A stretch of DNA of 64,000 bases from Drechslerella dactyloides (lineage: Eukaryota > Ascomycota > Orbiliomycetes > Orbiliales > Orbiliaceae). The number at the start of each line of letters is the position of its first letter. Position 1 is the stretch's first letter. Where the stretch lies: positions 3,348,001-3,412,000 of the forward strand of contig JAGTWJ010000001.1 in NCBI GenBank assembly GCA_020064725.1, read 5' to 3'. The notes below the pieces were generated by a model. The model was not told the origin of the DNA. It searched no databases and was given only the letters and a program-made list of their open reading frames with translations. Made by a program: the position numbers and the translations under genes. Positions 1 through 12,094 of this stretch are shown in pieces.

Positions 1-494
1 TTCCTCTAATATATTTATACTGCACGAGTCGACTCTCCTTTCCCTTAACTTTCTCTGGCCTCTCTCCATATTACAGACCTGTGTTGGCCGCTGTTGCAAT
101 TTCAGTGGTGACACAGCGCGTGGCTGCCATCCCGCTGGCGTACTTTTCATCATCATCCCCAATCAGGCAGTCAACAACACAAGCTTTGCCGCGATTCATG
201 GCAAAACAGCCCAGTCTCAACTTGTAACCGACATGACATGGAACCAGATCAAGATGAGCACCAGGACCGGGTTCCAGTCTGCTTATGAAATGAAAAGAAT
301 ACTTTGCAAGCAAGCAAGTGAATTATCTCTAGAATAATTAAAAATCCGAATCTAAACCGGAGTATGTACACTCGATAACGCCTCAAGGTAAACTATGTAA
401 CTCTATTACTGTTGACGGGCGACTCGCGTCCGCTGAATTATAACTCATAGCCAGTATGAACAGGAATCAAAGCCCTACGGTAAATGGCGAAAAC
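1..494. other. Intergenic, 3' side of the GH16 gene
   Basis: No gene is supported here. The short open frames lack recognisable domains, signal peptides or splice-consistent extensions. The segment is presumably 3' flank of the GH16 gene, which ends at 495. Confidence 0.5.
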
Positions 495-1582
495 CTAGAA
501 CTTGTTGTAGACAGCGACATAGTCGACTTCCATGCCCAATCCAGAAGTCGTGTTTGCAACCGGGGTATCCATCTTTGCGATCGCATTAGGGAACCCGCCG
601 CCCATAGCGACATTGAACAGGATGAAGAACGGCTTGTGCACCAGCGCCTCCCAGGCCTACGATACAAAATCACACTCGTTAGCAAAGGTTATACTCAACA
701 TGGGACAACGTGGTAGAGGAGTGGAGGTTTACGCACAGTCTGGTTGGCAATGTCGGAGCCCTTGATCTTGTGGTACTGCTGCCCGTTGACCGACCAGGCG
801 AGGAATTCGTTCTGCCACTGGGGTGCAGCAGTGCGGTCGATCATGAGGGAGTACTTGTTGAATGTGCCGCGGGTAATCTTGGTCTCGCTGCCCCTGCCAA
901 TTGGCTCGTTACCTGCAATCAATCACCTCGTTAGCCCCATCCGGTACCGAGTACGGTGTATGCTTAGTGAATACTTACAAGGCCCGCCAGGGAAGGTCCC
1001 GCAATGCAACGTTCCAACAATCGTATCACCACCGTTTACCGCCTCCATGACATCCCACTCGCCGATACCTGGCCAGCTCCAGGGGCCCTGGGTCCTGAAC
1101 GCCTTGCCCATAGCCCAGAAAGCTGCCCAGTGGCCGATTTGGTTACCGCCCTTCGGTAGCTTGATGTTCGCCTCCATGATCATCTGCCCGCGAGGCGTGC
1201 AGTTGAAGCCGTCACGGACGGTCTCAATGCGCGCGGACGACCATGTATTCGTTTTGGCATCATGCAGAGGGACGATGTTGAGCTTGCCCTCACTGGAGAC
1301 GAAGACATTGCGGCGGTCGGAGGTGTAAGTTTGGATTTCACCGGTGCCCCAGTTTTCCGGCCCGCCGGGGTACTTTTTGCCCAGGTCGAACTTCCAGGTG
1401 TTTGTGTCGAGGGCTGGTCCGCGCGAGAAGTCGTCGGCGAACGTCAGGCTGAAGCCTGCGGGGACTGGAACCGATGAGGCGGAGTTGTTGATAGCTCGCG
1501 GGGGAAGAATTGGCGGCAGCCGCGGGGGAAGAGCCGCGGCGAGAGAGAGAAGGGCGGGGAGAATGATTATTGAGGATAGCAT
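495..1582 (-). CDS. Secreted GH16 family endo-beta-glucanase-like glycoside hydrolase
   Basis: Three exons on the minus strand: 1582..979, 912..737 and 656..495. The introns are 66 and 80 nt and the phases agree, giving 313 aa. The N-terminus is a clear signal peptide (MLSSIIILPALLSLAAALP). The protein carries the GH16 active-site signature GEWDVMEAVNG, where E175, D177 and E180 form the ExDxxE triad: nucleophile, assisting Asp and acid/base. The third exon supplies the C-terminal strands typical of the family (FFILFNVAMGG). Family knowledge: fungal GH16 enzymes cut beta-1,3 or mixed-linked glucans, acting on wall or plant polymers outside the cell; exact specificity cannot be read here. There is no GPI-type tail, so it should be freely secreted. 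The start is the first ATG directly ahead of the signal peptide. Confidence 0.9.
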
Positions 1583-3374
1583 TGTGGTCGATTAGTATTA
1601 CGATTGGCTATTGGTATAGCTGGAATGAAAGATCTATGGTATTCTGAGATAGTGACTGGATAGTATACTAGTACTGCAAATTTCCGGTAGAAAGGCCGAA
1701 GCAAGCTATTTGTAGGTATGTAACGATAGACGTGGGTGAGTTGTAGATGTCGAAGGCCAAATATGCAGGGCGCAGTCCCGTTTATATATTTCGGAGTCGG
1801 CGGGGCGATATCGGGGAGAAAGCAGACTCTGTGGCTTTCGCACCTAAGTGAGCATCGGATTGCAATGTTGCCCATCAATACCCATACGCGTACCTTCAAC
1901 AATCGAGCTTAGTGGTTACACATGGCGCAGACTCGCCCTGTAAGTCAGGAGGCGTTCCTGAATTTGATGAACGGCCGACAGGGGCTGGTAAAAAATCTTC
2001 AGGTACGATGGCAATCTATATCACTGTAGATGGAACAATATCGCCTTCCTCGAAGAAGCGCGAGAGAGATCCAGCGGAGATAATGCGCCGACGTGTCTGG
2101 GGCACCCCTGGTTATCGGTCTGGTGCATAGTGCGGCGACGCGTTCTGCCAATGTTGCATTTGATCGAATTGGGTGTTGTGGAGCAGGCACCTTCCCCTGG
2201 TCGCGCCAGGATCACATCCCGTGTTCTAGCCAAACCTTCGAGACATTCTAGAAGAGCGAGGACTGGCAGCTTCATACGGAGATTTTGCCGTTGACAAACG
2301 TTCATCTTGGCTATATTTTCGAGCCGACTAGGCCGGGAGATTGAAGACGACAACTCCGCGGCGCAAGCAAACTTGCAAATACAAGATCAATCTAGGTTGT
2401 TTAGACCGTGTGTGAGAGTGGCCATATCATCGACGTCGGACTGTGTCGACAAAACGGAACGGGTCGCAGAGTCATGGCTGCACACGCCGTACCTGCAGTG
2501 TCTTGCCGCGCCCGTCTGGCTCGTCTGGCTCGTCTGGGCGGCCTGTGCGGCCAGGCCGCAGCCTCACGACAGGAGCCATGCGGCATGTCAAACGCCGCCG
2601 CTAAGGCCGACCACCGCTCGGTTTTACGCATCGTGACAGCGGCAGCCGCACTGCCAAGGAGGTTTGTTGTGAGGGATGCGGCTGCCGCTAGGTCCCAGGC
2701 TGCCGCCTTGGCCGCTTTGTGTGTGCCATGAATTCTGTCTCGTCTCCAGTGTGCGCTTTCTGCGAGCTCCGACCGCTGAAGCTGTGACGGAAACGGGAGG
2801 AGCGATTCCAGAGCATGACATGTCGACCCGAACGACGGTCTCCTTAGACATGGTACTTTTATTACGCCCGTTTCGAACGCTTTATCGACTGGACAGGGCC
2901 GCGAATGTAAATATTCGGCTTTGATGAAGGGAGAGTTGCGGCTTCGCTCAAACGTCAGCCGAAGCACTGCGTCTCGCTGTAAATCGCATACGTCCGCAAT
3001 ATATCTGGAGCATTGACGGTGTTCAACGTACCTGCAGAAGCGGCTAGTCCCGCTCTTCGTATCACGATGTTGAAGATGCTGTCCTGGTGGTTGGGACCGG
3101 TGCCGCATGCAGGTGACCAGGCATCTTTCTGTAGTTTCTGACGGCGGTCTGAGAAATACTCCCTGTCCGCCAAGCTGCGATGTGTTGGTACCTACCAACT
3201 CCCCGCCGGTGACATCGTCGTGACTTACTTTCAAAACCATCAATCCCATCGCCACCAGCCACAAAACGCGAACCCTCCGCGCGCGCGAATAGCTTCGTCT
3301 ACACGTCGCGACATTCCTACCGGATCGGGAAATCATATCGCAGGGGCATCGCGCCCCTCCAGTCGCCGGCCACC
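1583..3374. promoter_or_regulatory. Divergent intergenic region between GH16 (-) and HNH (+) genes
   Basis: About 1.8 kb without a supported gene, holding the 5' flanks of both neighbours. A GC-rich stretch near 2450-2760 creates long chance open frames, including one of 311 codons on the minus strand that is rich in Arg and Ala runs and matches no family. Three 9-bp units of the cgtctggct type lie at 2513-2539. Confidence 0.5.
2513..2539 (+). repeat. 9-bp tandem repeat, three units
   Basis: Three consecutive units, two cgtctggct and one cgtctgggc, inside the GC-rich intergenic segment. No function is apparent. Confidence 0.7.
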
Positions 3375-5564
3375 ATGCCGTTCGTCAAGCCGTCCCTCCA
3401 CCACCGGAGGTCCATCACCGCTTCATCATCTCCTATCGCCCCCGCCATCACCGACACCCTACCGCCCAAGACGCCCTCCAGCCCTCTGCAGCCGTCGCCG
3501 CCGGAAGCTGTATACAGTGCGACCTCGTCGGAGCCTACGCTGCCGACGCTCTTCTCGTTCCCGCCGCCGCCGCCTCTGTCCCGTCGAAGGAGTAATCCTG
3601 CAGACGGCGAGTCTGAAGGTGCTAGGAAACGTCGGAGGAGACACCCAAGAAAGCCGGAAGACATCACGAAAGACACGCCTATCCTTTACGCGCCGAGTTC
3701 ATCGGAACTTTCGCGCAGTCACGGCTGGGAGACATCGAGCTCCTCGTCGTCGAGTCGTCATACAGAAGCTGAAGTCGAGATCATGGAACCGATCGAGATG
3801 GAGCGGAAGCTTGTCTCAGATGAGCAAGCCCAGGAAGTGCATGCTGCCGCCGATGCCCTGGTCGAGCAGGGCGATATTACGAAAAACCAGGGCGACGTTC
3901 TGAAAGACATATTCGACAATAGCTACGACCAGCCACAACTATACAACTACCTGCTCGGCTGTCTGGCTGAAGAAGACTACGAAGTGAAGATTAAGCCGGA
4001 TATTGCCGAGTTACTCAACGAAACCGTCAAAGAAGAGGAAACAAAGGAACATATCATCAAAATAAAACTGGAAGCGTTGGAAGAAAACGGTCTCGAGGGA
4101 ATACCAGAAGCATCGGACGAAGAAGAACCTGCAGAAGGAACGCCGGAAGACGGGGGAAAGAAGTCAAAATCGTCTTCCCCGGAGCCCGCAAAGTCCATCG
4201 AAGGCTACAAGGCCAAGAGCATTCTCCTTGATGTTCGGAACGGTGTCGGTAAATTCGCTCTCCGCCTCCGAGAGGGCCGCGACAAAAAGACGGATCCAAC
4301 CCGCGACAGTCACCCGCGTAGATCACGCACCTACCGTTCACTCCTCCTTCGCCGGGACGCCAACCGCTGCGTCATCACACATATCCGCGACCCTCTAATC
4401 GCAGCCCACATCCTCCCCTTTACGATCGCCTCACTGGACGGAATGCACTCGTTCTGGTCCCTCCTACGCCTGATGCTCGGACCTACTATCGCCGGCCAAC
4501 TCTTCGAACGCTACGGATTCAAGTCGAAGCGGCGCCGGGGCAACACTGGCATCAACGCACCCGAGAACGGCTGGATGCTTCGCAGCGACCTCGACGAATA
4601 CTTCAGCCGGATGCAGTGCTACCTCGAGCCTATGCCTGAGGACCCGAACAAATACGTTTTCCACTGGCTCGACGAGCCTGCTGATCTCCCCATGTCCAGC
4701 AAGACGCACGTGGACGAGAAGAGACAACAGCGACCTGTTGAAACTGGGAACGTCATCGACTTGACACCTCTCGCGGTCCCGGAGGAAGGCACAATGAGCA
4801 AGCCTGCGCTTTCAGTCCCGCCGCCGCCGTCGCGGGCCCTCATCACCATGCAAGCGGCTATTCACAAGCTCGCGCATCGGTTCCGCGGTCAAGCGGACGT
4901 CTTCGCGCCCGTGCATGGACCGGACTCCGAGACGCTCTCGTCGCTCGAAGACGATTTCGAAGAAGAACAGGAGGATGATTACGAGGAGGATGAAGGGCAC
5001 CAACAGCGCCCAGACGAGCGGGATACAATCGTCCACAACTCTACGAACCACATGTACTTGTTGCGGAAGTCCGTCGGTGAATGGCTTTCCGGCGTCACGT
5101 CGTTACATGGAGAACCCCCAGAAAATCCTGAGAGTCTTAAGCAATTGCTCGAATCTCCTACGCTGATTACCAGCAACGAAGAGCGACCTACTGCCCCACG
5201 GAATAATGGTGACGACAACAGCGACAACTCGTCTAACGACGGGCCTGAGCCACATATTCCACGCTTTTGGGCAGCAGTTAAGCGCACCAAGATGTCGCAT
5301 AACCAATCGCCTACCAGTGCAGAACATTCGCTGTTCGCACAAGGACGCGGTGCGAAGGCGAAGATGCTTCCGGAATTGGGGCTCATTTCACCGGCTTTTA
5401 CGACAGAGTCGGAGCCAGTGGTGGACGAGTGGGATCATGCTCAGCGGAAAATTATGGAAGCCTTGAGGGAGTCTGCGAGGCTGCCGGGCCTCCAGCGGGG
5501 CGTGAAACGGGGAGCAGACGACTCGCAGGCACCGGTTGAGAGAAAGAGGAAGCGGCTCGGGTAG
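3375..5564 (+). CDS. HNH nuclease domain-containing protein
   Basis: Single exon, 729 aa. The start ATG sits in a strong context (ggccaccATGcc). The N-terminal third is low-complexity (Ser, Pro, Arg and acidic runs). Around residues 319-350 there is a fungal HNH_2-like module: a conserved Arg-rich lead, RCVIT, then AAHILPF with the first His. Around 398-410 NGWMLRSDLDEYF matches the C-terminal part of the motif. In the family this last segment usually has LRxDLHxxF; here the His is Asp. The C-terminal half is acidic (EEEQEDDYEEDEG) and ends in a basic cluster that could be a nuclear signal (KRKRLG). Many ascomycete genomes carry such HNH proteins of unknown role. DNA cleavage is inferred only, and the replaced His makes activity uncertain. 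Confidence 0.8.
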   Translation: MPFVKPSLHHRRSITASSSPIAPAITDTLPPKTPSSPLQPSPPEAVYSATSSEPTLPTLFSFPPPPPLSRRRSNPADGESEGARKRRRRHPRKPEDITKDTPILYAPSSSELSRSHGWETSSSSSSSRHTEAEVEIMEPIEMERKLVSDEQAQEVHAAADALVEQGDITKNQGDVLKDIFDNSYDQPQLYNYLLGCLAEEDYEVKIKPDIAELLNETVKEEETKEHIIKIKLEALEENGLEGIPEASDEEEPAEGTPEDGGKKSKSSSPEPAKSIEGYKAKSILLDVRNGVGKFALRLREGRDKKTDPTRDSHPRRSRTYRSLLLRRDANRCVITHIRDPLIAAHILPFTIASLDGMHSFWSLLRLMLGPTIAGQLFERYGFKSKRRRGNTGINAPENGWMLRSDLDEYFSRMQCYLEPMPEDPNKYVFHWLDEPADLPMSSKTHVDEKRQQRPVETGNVIDLTPLAVPEEGTMSKPALSVPPPPSRALITMQAAIHKLAHRFRGQADVFAPVHGPDSETLSSLEDDFEEEQEDDYEEDEGHQQRPDERDTIVHNSTNHMYLLRKSVGEWLSGVTSLHGEPPENPESLKQLLESPTLITSNEERPTAPRNNGDDNSDNSSNDGPEPHIPRFWAAVKRTKMSHNQSPTSAEHSLFAQGRGAKAKMLPELGLISPAFTTESEPVVDEWDHAQRKIMEALRESARLPGLQRGVKRGADDSQAPVERKRKRLG

Positions 5565-8500
5565 GATTCACGTCTACGGTGTTATGGAATAGACTATCTC
5601 GTTAGGCATGGATACTGTTTTAGGATATCACGGGTAGATGCATGGCGTTCATTATCTGTCTTCGGTTTGCGTTTTCGATACCCCTTGTCTTTTGTTATCT
5701 TCGGCGGGTTAGTTTTCATTGTTCACCACTTAATATGCACCCCACCCCATGTCACCAGCAGTGTTATCAGGTCGGAATATATTTTCATCCCGTTGTATTT
5801 GCATGGGGCGTTATAGGTGGCTGTTCTTCACGATTAATCTCCCAGGTGGAGGTTTGATTTTTCTGTCCATCTGACTGGCTGGAAGCATGGATGAATGGAC
5901 GGGTGACTGTACGGATCAACGTGTTTATAATTGCGGGCGGGTACCTCTACCGAGAGAAATAATGTATTGTATAGTTCTATTAACTCCGACACCCTCCGAT
6001 CCATTGCACGGAATACAGCTCCGTGTAACAGGTGATGGGACGGACGTTGCTTATCGATTACTTGTGGGTGGTGTGTAATTATGTAACCGCTGTCATTTGC
6101 GGGCTGTATGCCGGCTCGAACGGTGCATGTTGACGAGACGGGAAAGAGGATGGAGATCGATATGCTTGTTGTCGCGGCTGAGGTCTCGGGAAGACGGAGC
6201 GGCAGCTAGACGGAGACAGACTCATTAGAGTTCCCGGCGAGCGGTCGGCTGGACGGTGGGTTCCCGCATGCATGTGCGTTATTTCACTTATGTACATGTA
6301 CGCAGCCGTAGGAGTCAATGTTCTGAGTCGAGCTCAGCTGTGTGGCCAAAGGTGGGGTGGGGGTGGATTGCGTCGAATGCGACGCATGCCAGATGCCGTC
6401 TGCGTGTTTGTAGGTGCCGTACTTGCATCGGACGGACAATGCTATTCTATACAGCGTGGGAGTTGAGGACACTCGTGACACCCATATCACCGATACTCTG
6501 AAGATGTACGTGGTATATCAGTGGGGTTTGTACGGTCGTTGAAGAGCTCTGGAGGGTTTTAACGCGCATGCATAACGCTAGAGATGTCGTCGACGTCGAC
6601 GTCGACGGTGAAACCCCATGAAGTGCCTGTATGCACGTGTAGTTGTCGGACTTTGAATTCAGCTGATCAGGGACTGTAACCCCGTCCGCCGGATATGTCG
6701 ACATGCATGCAGGATGCATTGGAAATAACGGTTGCACATGCACATACTACATGACGTGCAGTACGTGGATGGTGGTGTATGGCTATCGCAGTCTGTATTC
6801 GGCTGGCCGACGGGCAACTGCATCTTTTTATCGACCGAATTCAACAGTCAGCTGCGCTGTACGAAACCAAAACATGAGCGTCTATACGAAGTATGCATAC
6901 AAACCTGTACGCACATAACATATAACTACCCGATGGCGAGATAGTGAACTCGGAGCTCGACGGAGGAACTGATAGGCTCCACGTCATGTCTGAGATATCC
7001 AATGGACTCCGAGTCGTGGTTACTTCATCCAGGGTGCATTGCCTTCTCGAATCAACGACGTTTGCGAAGACAGGATGCCATCTGACATTCCGGGTCTCCC
7101 ACGCGCCCTCGGCCTCGGCAATCAGCCAATCCCACGCTTCTCGCGAGAATAGCCGTTAGACAAGAGAGAGAAGGTTCATCGTACGAACGTAAGATTAGAC
7201 CGTACATTGGCGAATCGAGTGCAAGGAGTTACGCGCCCGATCGGATCCGTATCGATACTGCAGTCGATTCGGCTATGGTTTGCTGCATGCTGGCAGGTGT
7301 AGTGTGGGTAGCTCGAGGATGTATGTACGTTCGCTGCAGCATCGCGGAGGAAAAATCGCGCCACCAACATTTAGCTGTGCGGTTGGAAAAGTTTGGATCA
7401 ACCGGGACGAAGGAGGATAGCCCTAATGACTTACCGCTAGGACCGATATCGAGTCGAGGTGCGTACGCACGCGACGGATGCAATGTTGGTTTCTCTCCAA
7501 TACGAAGGTGACATGACAAGGAAGGGTTTGGTTTCCGAGACCAATTCGAAGCTTGAGTGGATGGGCCGACTAGACGCCGGCTTCTTGACTTGCATCCAAG
7601 TGCGACATCTCCGCTTTGACAGAGCTGTTGCATGGTCTGTGTAATTGATGGCACAGCAGCGCTGCGCATTTCAGCTGTCGACTCGATGAGGGCTTTGGAG
7701 AGTCAGATGATGACATACCGGGCGGTAACTAGACCTGGTAGTCTCGCGCGAGAACCAGCTGGTCGTAGTCCAAGCCATGCATGATAACTCTGAATTTCGG
7801 TTAACGGTACCGGTTTTGAAAGTCCCGCCATCGGAATGTTAGCTTAGGGGACATGCACGTCTGCGTTCCATGGCACGGCACTGACTAAACTTCAACATGC
7901 ATTGTAATACATACTGCTTCTATTGACGCCAAACCAACAGTGCATGGTTGCACGTAGTTGGAAACCTCTGATCCTGTCTGTGTGCTACGTAATCGATGCG
8001 AGCTGAATGAAAGCGAAGGTTCGAGGATCCGATGCCCGAATTAATTCCCAGGTAGTAAGACTCGGTTTGGATTAAATTGTGAAGCGGGCCAGGCCAGGAG
8101 CATTAGCGCGAAAGCAAACATTCTGATGCAAGTGCATGCATTGTCGTCTCCACTAGCCAATCGCACGGCCGAACTCCTCTTTTCAAGATCCTGTGTGTCT
8201 CGTTCTTATCGACAAGATGGCTTGGGGATAAACTTCGGCGAGGGTGTATCAAGTCGTTGAGTTCAGGGACCCTAGAATGGAATTATATCGCGGTAACGGC
8301 GCATTCGGATTTCGGTTGAAGAGAGCAGTGGTTGCTAAACTAGCTGCTTAGAACGGTGACAGAATCGAGAGTTGAGCGCTAACAAACGTTTAAACCTACA
8401 AATGCATACATACTCTCAACGTTAAGAACGGCTAAGCATGGCCAAGTTGACAGCCGTAGAAATATCCTTAATCGTAAAAGCATTATTGTACAGAGGTTTG

Positions 8501-10099
8501 TAATTAGCGGCCATTTCCGCAGCTGAATTGAGAGTTTGCCCCACAGAGAACGGCAAATGCAGGAGCGAAATCAATTACCTGATGTGATATCGATTAATTC
8601 CTGATTCTGTCTTCGCAAACTCTCTCCCTCGCAAGATGCCCTTGCGCAATATCAATGCGCCTGCAGGCGCATGCAAGGAGATCCATGCATGCAAGTGGTA
8701 GCATTGTATCTCGTGGGACTCGATTCACATTCGCTCAGCCAGAACAGGCGTTCAGAGTTACTTTCTCTGAATGAACGTCTGTGTCCCGCTCGTGCAAGTT
8801 TGCAGTTGAGTGTTAGCTGTTAACATGTTGGCTGGAGCCAGGAGGCCTCCATCGTATGGCACACGAGGCTGAACCGCTGCATGCAGGCAATCGAGCATGG
8901 TATCTGCCGTTTGGAATGCATGTCGTCCTGCTATATACCAAGTAAGGAAGTATTGATAGTATATTAACGTCCAACTAGTACAACACCATCCTCGAGGTAA
9001 TATAAATACTTGGTGTCGCCCCACGCGGTCCCTTCTACTTCAAGCACAAGCCACCCATAAATAGCATCGAAGGACTCACACCACGATTCTACCATATTGT
9101 TTAATTGACGAACGGAGGGCAGCAAGAGTGTGTTCAGCCAAGGGTCTCACGCTATATCGACCCATCATATGATCACTCCGGCTACGCATCTCCCCGTTCC
9201 CCCGATACTTTCCACGTTCTAGACCAGCCACAAGCACATCGAACAGCTGCGAGTTCAAAACCTAAACTCCAAGAGTACTAGCCAGCACGGTGCATATTCC
9301 TGGCAATCAAACGAAATAAACCGGTGGCCGGCTACTATATATTATACACCTCTTCGATCCAACTTATACGGAGGACAGCAGCGGTAGCGGCTTTGGGCGG
9401 CCGGCAGAAAAAGCCGAGTCCGCTACAGTTCTTATCCATTGTTCCCGTCGAAAAGGGAAGACGGAAGGCGGAAGAGGTCAGTGCCAGACGCCACCGTCTT
9501 GAGTGTCAAAGCCGCCCCTTTCACCAATCACACTTGGCGGGTGTATTCTCTTACAAATCCGCTAGCATTTACGAGACGGAGTCCCGCTGCACAATCCTGT
9601 CTGTTGTCGGGCTAGTCGCGTATAGCAGCATTGCTATAGCGCGGGTGGGGCCGAAGGTTTCAAATGGCCATATGGGCGAAAGAGCATTATTCGGCACGGG
9701 TCAATAGCGATGGATGGTGACAGACCTCCTGCACTGTGCATGCTCTTATTGGCCGCCGCCACGAGGATTTGCAGCGTGTCTTCCTTTGTTCGGTGCTGGC
9801 GATTTTATTGCGCGGTGATATGATATGATCCGATATATATAGGGATGAGGTCTTCGGGCCGTTACTAAGAAAGTATGCATCCGTTTGCTGACCTCGTTCT
9901 TTCAAAAATACGACAGTGCAACTCGTCGACGATAGCTTCTTCAGCGGACCGCTGTAGCTAGCCACGATCTTCAGGCGTCTCCCCAGCTTCGTCTTCGTTC
10001 ATTCGCTCGTTCGTTCCTCGTCTCCGGTCTTAACCCCGGTCCGCGTCCTGCATTCCTGCTCTCGAAACGGAAGGAGGCCCTGAATTGAGCCTCGGCACA
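5565..10099. other. Gene-poor intergenic region (4.5 kb)
   Basis: No open frame on either strand shows a domain, codon pattern or splice-consistent structure that would support a gene. It includes a perfect 18-bp palindrome of three GTCGAC units at 6589-6606. The last 150 bases (about 9950-10099) are pyrimidine-rich, with repeated cgttc/tcgtt runs, as is usual just upstream of fungal start codons. They probably hold the promoter and leader of the hydrolase gene. Confidence 0.5.
6589..6606. repeat. Palindromic GTCGAC triplet repeat
   Basis: Three head-to-tail GTCGAC units, each palindromic, so the whole 18 bp is a perfect palindrome. It lies in the gene-free region. Function unknown. Confidence 0.8.
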
Positions 10100-12094
10100 A
10101 TGTCGGAAGCAGTGGTGCTCCTGCAGACCGGTGGCGAGCAGCTGTCAAATGCACAGCAGTCGAAAACACCTTCCACTATCACCAATGCAGTTACGCTTGT
10201 CGTCGACGAGAAACAGCGGCCTCAGGCATCGGCCGACGGCCCCCCCCGCTGGAGCACGGCGCTTGGTCTCAAGCGGAAGTCGAGAAGCATCCATCTGAGA
10301 AGCAAAGACGACTGCTGCTCCACTCACAAGCCATCCGGTTACGACCAGCTTGTGGAGAAGCACCGTCCCGACGTCGCAGCTGTAACATCACCGACATCCC
10401 CAACAGCACCGAGTCCATCGCCAGCGCCAGACTTCCCCCTTAAGTCGAAGACTAACACCCTCAAGAAAGATCTTAATCTCAAGCGTGCGAGCTGGTCACC
10501 ATCGTCGACTTATTCGTCCGCGCTCGCAGCCAAGAAGGACAAGAAGCAGAAGGAGAAGAAACAGCAGTACCCGCGACTAACTAGACCGGACCGCCCGATT
10601 TCCGTTGACGACCCTTCCATTTTTGCACCGTTCACGATGGACTCCCCCGTTGGCCTCCTGCTGACGCTCGTGCCGCGCATCCCGCTCGTTGGCAAGACCG
10701 TTGCCTGGCACACGCTCGGCTTCTCGCAGACGTCGCCGTACTGGGACCTTCGCACCGAGGTCGCCATCACGATGATCCGCTCGCTCGTCGCAAAGGCCTT
10801 GCCCGACCCGATTTTCATGTCGCAGCGTATTTCCCTGCGCGACCCGGGCATCCGAGGGCGGATGTGGATTGCGAAGGTGCCCATCCCTGCGCCTACAGGC
10901 CCTGAGACGCGACAGTACGTCGTCGACATGATCAATGCCATGATCCCACCGGACGAGCAGTTCGACTGGGAAGTGCCAACACTGCCGGCCGCATCCGCTG
11001 AGTGGACAGGATACCGTGCAGGCGTCGCCTTCGATGCACCGGTGCCGCCAAACATGTCCGAAGCAGACAAATACGCTGCGATGATGAAGGAGGCGACGTC
11101 GCCGGTGACGGTGTTCTACGTCCACGGTGGAGCAATGTACCTCATGGACCCAGCGACGCACCGGCCGACTTGCGCGCGTATCGCGAAGCAAACCAAGGGA
11201 CGAGTCTTGTCCCTCCGTTACCGCCTCGCACCACAATCTCCGTTCCCCGCGCAGCTTATGGACTGCTTCCTCGGATACCTGTACCTGCTCTACCCGCCGC
11301 CAGGGTCTCTACACGAGCCGGTCGATCCGAAGACGGTCGTGATGTGTGGCGACTCAGCCGGCGCGAACCTCGTCACTGCACTAACAGCACTCATCCTCCA
11401 AATCCGACGAACCTACCCCGGCGGGATGATAATGCACAACGGCCAGCTCGTCGAACTGCCGTTACCTGCGGGCCTGGCCGTGAACAGCCCTTGGCTCGAC
11501 ATAACACACTCCTTCCCCTCCGTTGTTTCCAATCGAGAGTTCGACTACCTCCCGACACCGCTACTATACCCGCCCACCGGGGTCGCGCCGTTCCCAAAAG
11601 ACAGCGTCTGGCCGACGACGCCGCCGCGACAGCGCGTCTACGTCGAAGATCGGCTCCGGCTGCACCCGCTCGTCAACCCGGCCGCATTCGAAGACTGGAC
11701 CGGGTGCCCGCCGACGCTTATCATGTGCGGTCAGGAACTTCTGACTGACGAGGCACGCTTTTTCGCTGCGCATCTCGCGCGACAGGGGACTGTGGTGCGC
11801 TTCGAGGAGTATCAGGCCATGCCACACTGTTTCGCACAGCTAATGGACTGGCTGCCGGTTGGCGCGCGCTGCTTTAGCACTTGGAGCAAGTTTATCAGCG
11901 AGGCGGTCGAAGGTGCGCAGAGAGGGTGGGGTGGGCCGTTGATGCGTGCGACTCGGGTTGCCGCGAAGACGCTGAAGGAGGAGGAGATCGCATTTGAGGA
12001 TCTCAGTCGGTTCACGCATGCCGATGTGGTGGAGAGGATGAATGGGGCGGTGGACTTCTGTGCCACCTTCCACCAGCTACGCGGGAGGCTGTGA
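10100..12094 (+). CDS. Alpha/beta hydrolase, hormone-sensitive-lipase-like (abhydrolase_3)
   Basis: Single exon, 664 aa from the ATG at 10100; the open frame extends five codons upstream only through a TTG. The catalytic parts are all visible: oxyanion-hole HGG at H342, nucleophile in GDSAG at S419, Asp in LLTDEARFF at D550 and His in MPHCF at H576. Spacing fits the HSL-like esterase/lipase family, which hydrolyses short-chain esters or acylglycerols. The first 190 residues are basic, Ser/Pro/Lys-rich and poorly structured, an extension beyond the usual 320-400 aa catalytic core. No signal peptide is visible, so an intracellular or lipid-droplet/ER location is likely (inference). Natural substrate unknown. 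Confidence 0.88.
   Translation: MSEAVVLLQTGGEQLSNAQQSKTPSTITNAVTLVVDEKQRPQASADGPPRWSTALGLKRKSRSIHLRSKDDCCSTHKPSGYDQLVEKHRPDVAAVTSPTSPTAPSPSPAPDFPLKSKTNTLKKDLNLKRASWSPSSTYSSALAAKKDKKQKEKKQQYPRLTRPDRPISVDDPSIFAPFTMDSPVGLLLTLVPRIPLVGKTVAWHTLGFSQTSPYWDLRTEVAITMIRSLVAKALPDPIFMSQRISLRDPGIRGRMWIAKVPIPAPTGPETRQYVVDMINAMIPPDEQFDWEVPTLPAASAEWTGYRAGVAFDAPVPPNMSEADKYAAMMKEATSPVTVFYVHGGAMYLMDPATHRPTCARIAKQTKGRVLSLRYRLAPQSPFPAQLMDCFLGYLYLLYPPPGSLHEPVDPKTVVMCGDSAGANLVTALTALILQIRRTYPGGMIMHNGQLVELPLPAGLAVNSPWLDITHSFPSVVSNREFDYLPTPLLYPPTGVAPFPKDSVWPTTPPRQRVYVEDRLRLHPLVNPAAFEDWTGCPPTLIMCGQELLTDEARFFAAHLARQGTVVRFEEYQAMPHCFAQLMDWLPVGARCFSTWSKFISEAVEGAQRGWGGPLMRATRVAAKTLKEEEIAFEDLSRFTHADVVERMNGAVDFCATFHQLRGRL

Noticed and set aside
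744..1328. 194-codon plus-strand frame over the GH16 gene
   Set aside because: Antisense shadow of the GH16 coding exons; the minus strand carries the catalytic motif and signal peptide.
2401..3336. 311-codon minus-strand open frame
   Set aside because: GC-rich chance frame with Arg/Ala runs, no domain, no conserved motif, and it overlaps the promoter region of the HNH gene.
10577..11236. 219-codon minus-strand frame
   Set aside because: Shadow of the alpha/beta hydrolase in high-GC sequence.
11002..11748. 248-codon plus-strand frame
   Set aside because: Out-of-frame shadow of the hydrolase; Arg-rich and without domains.
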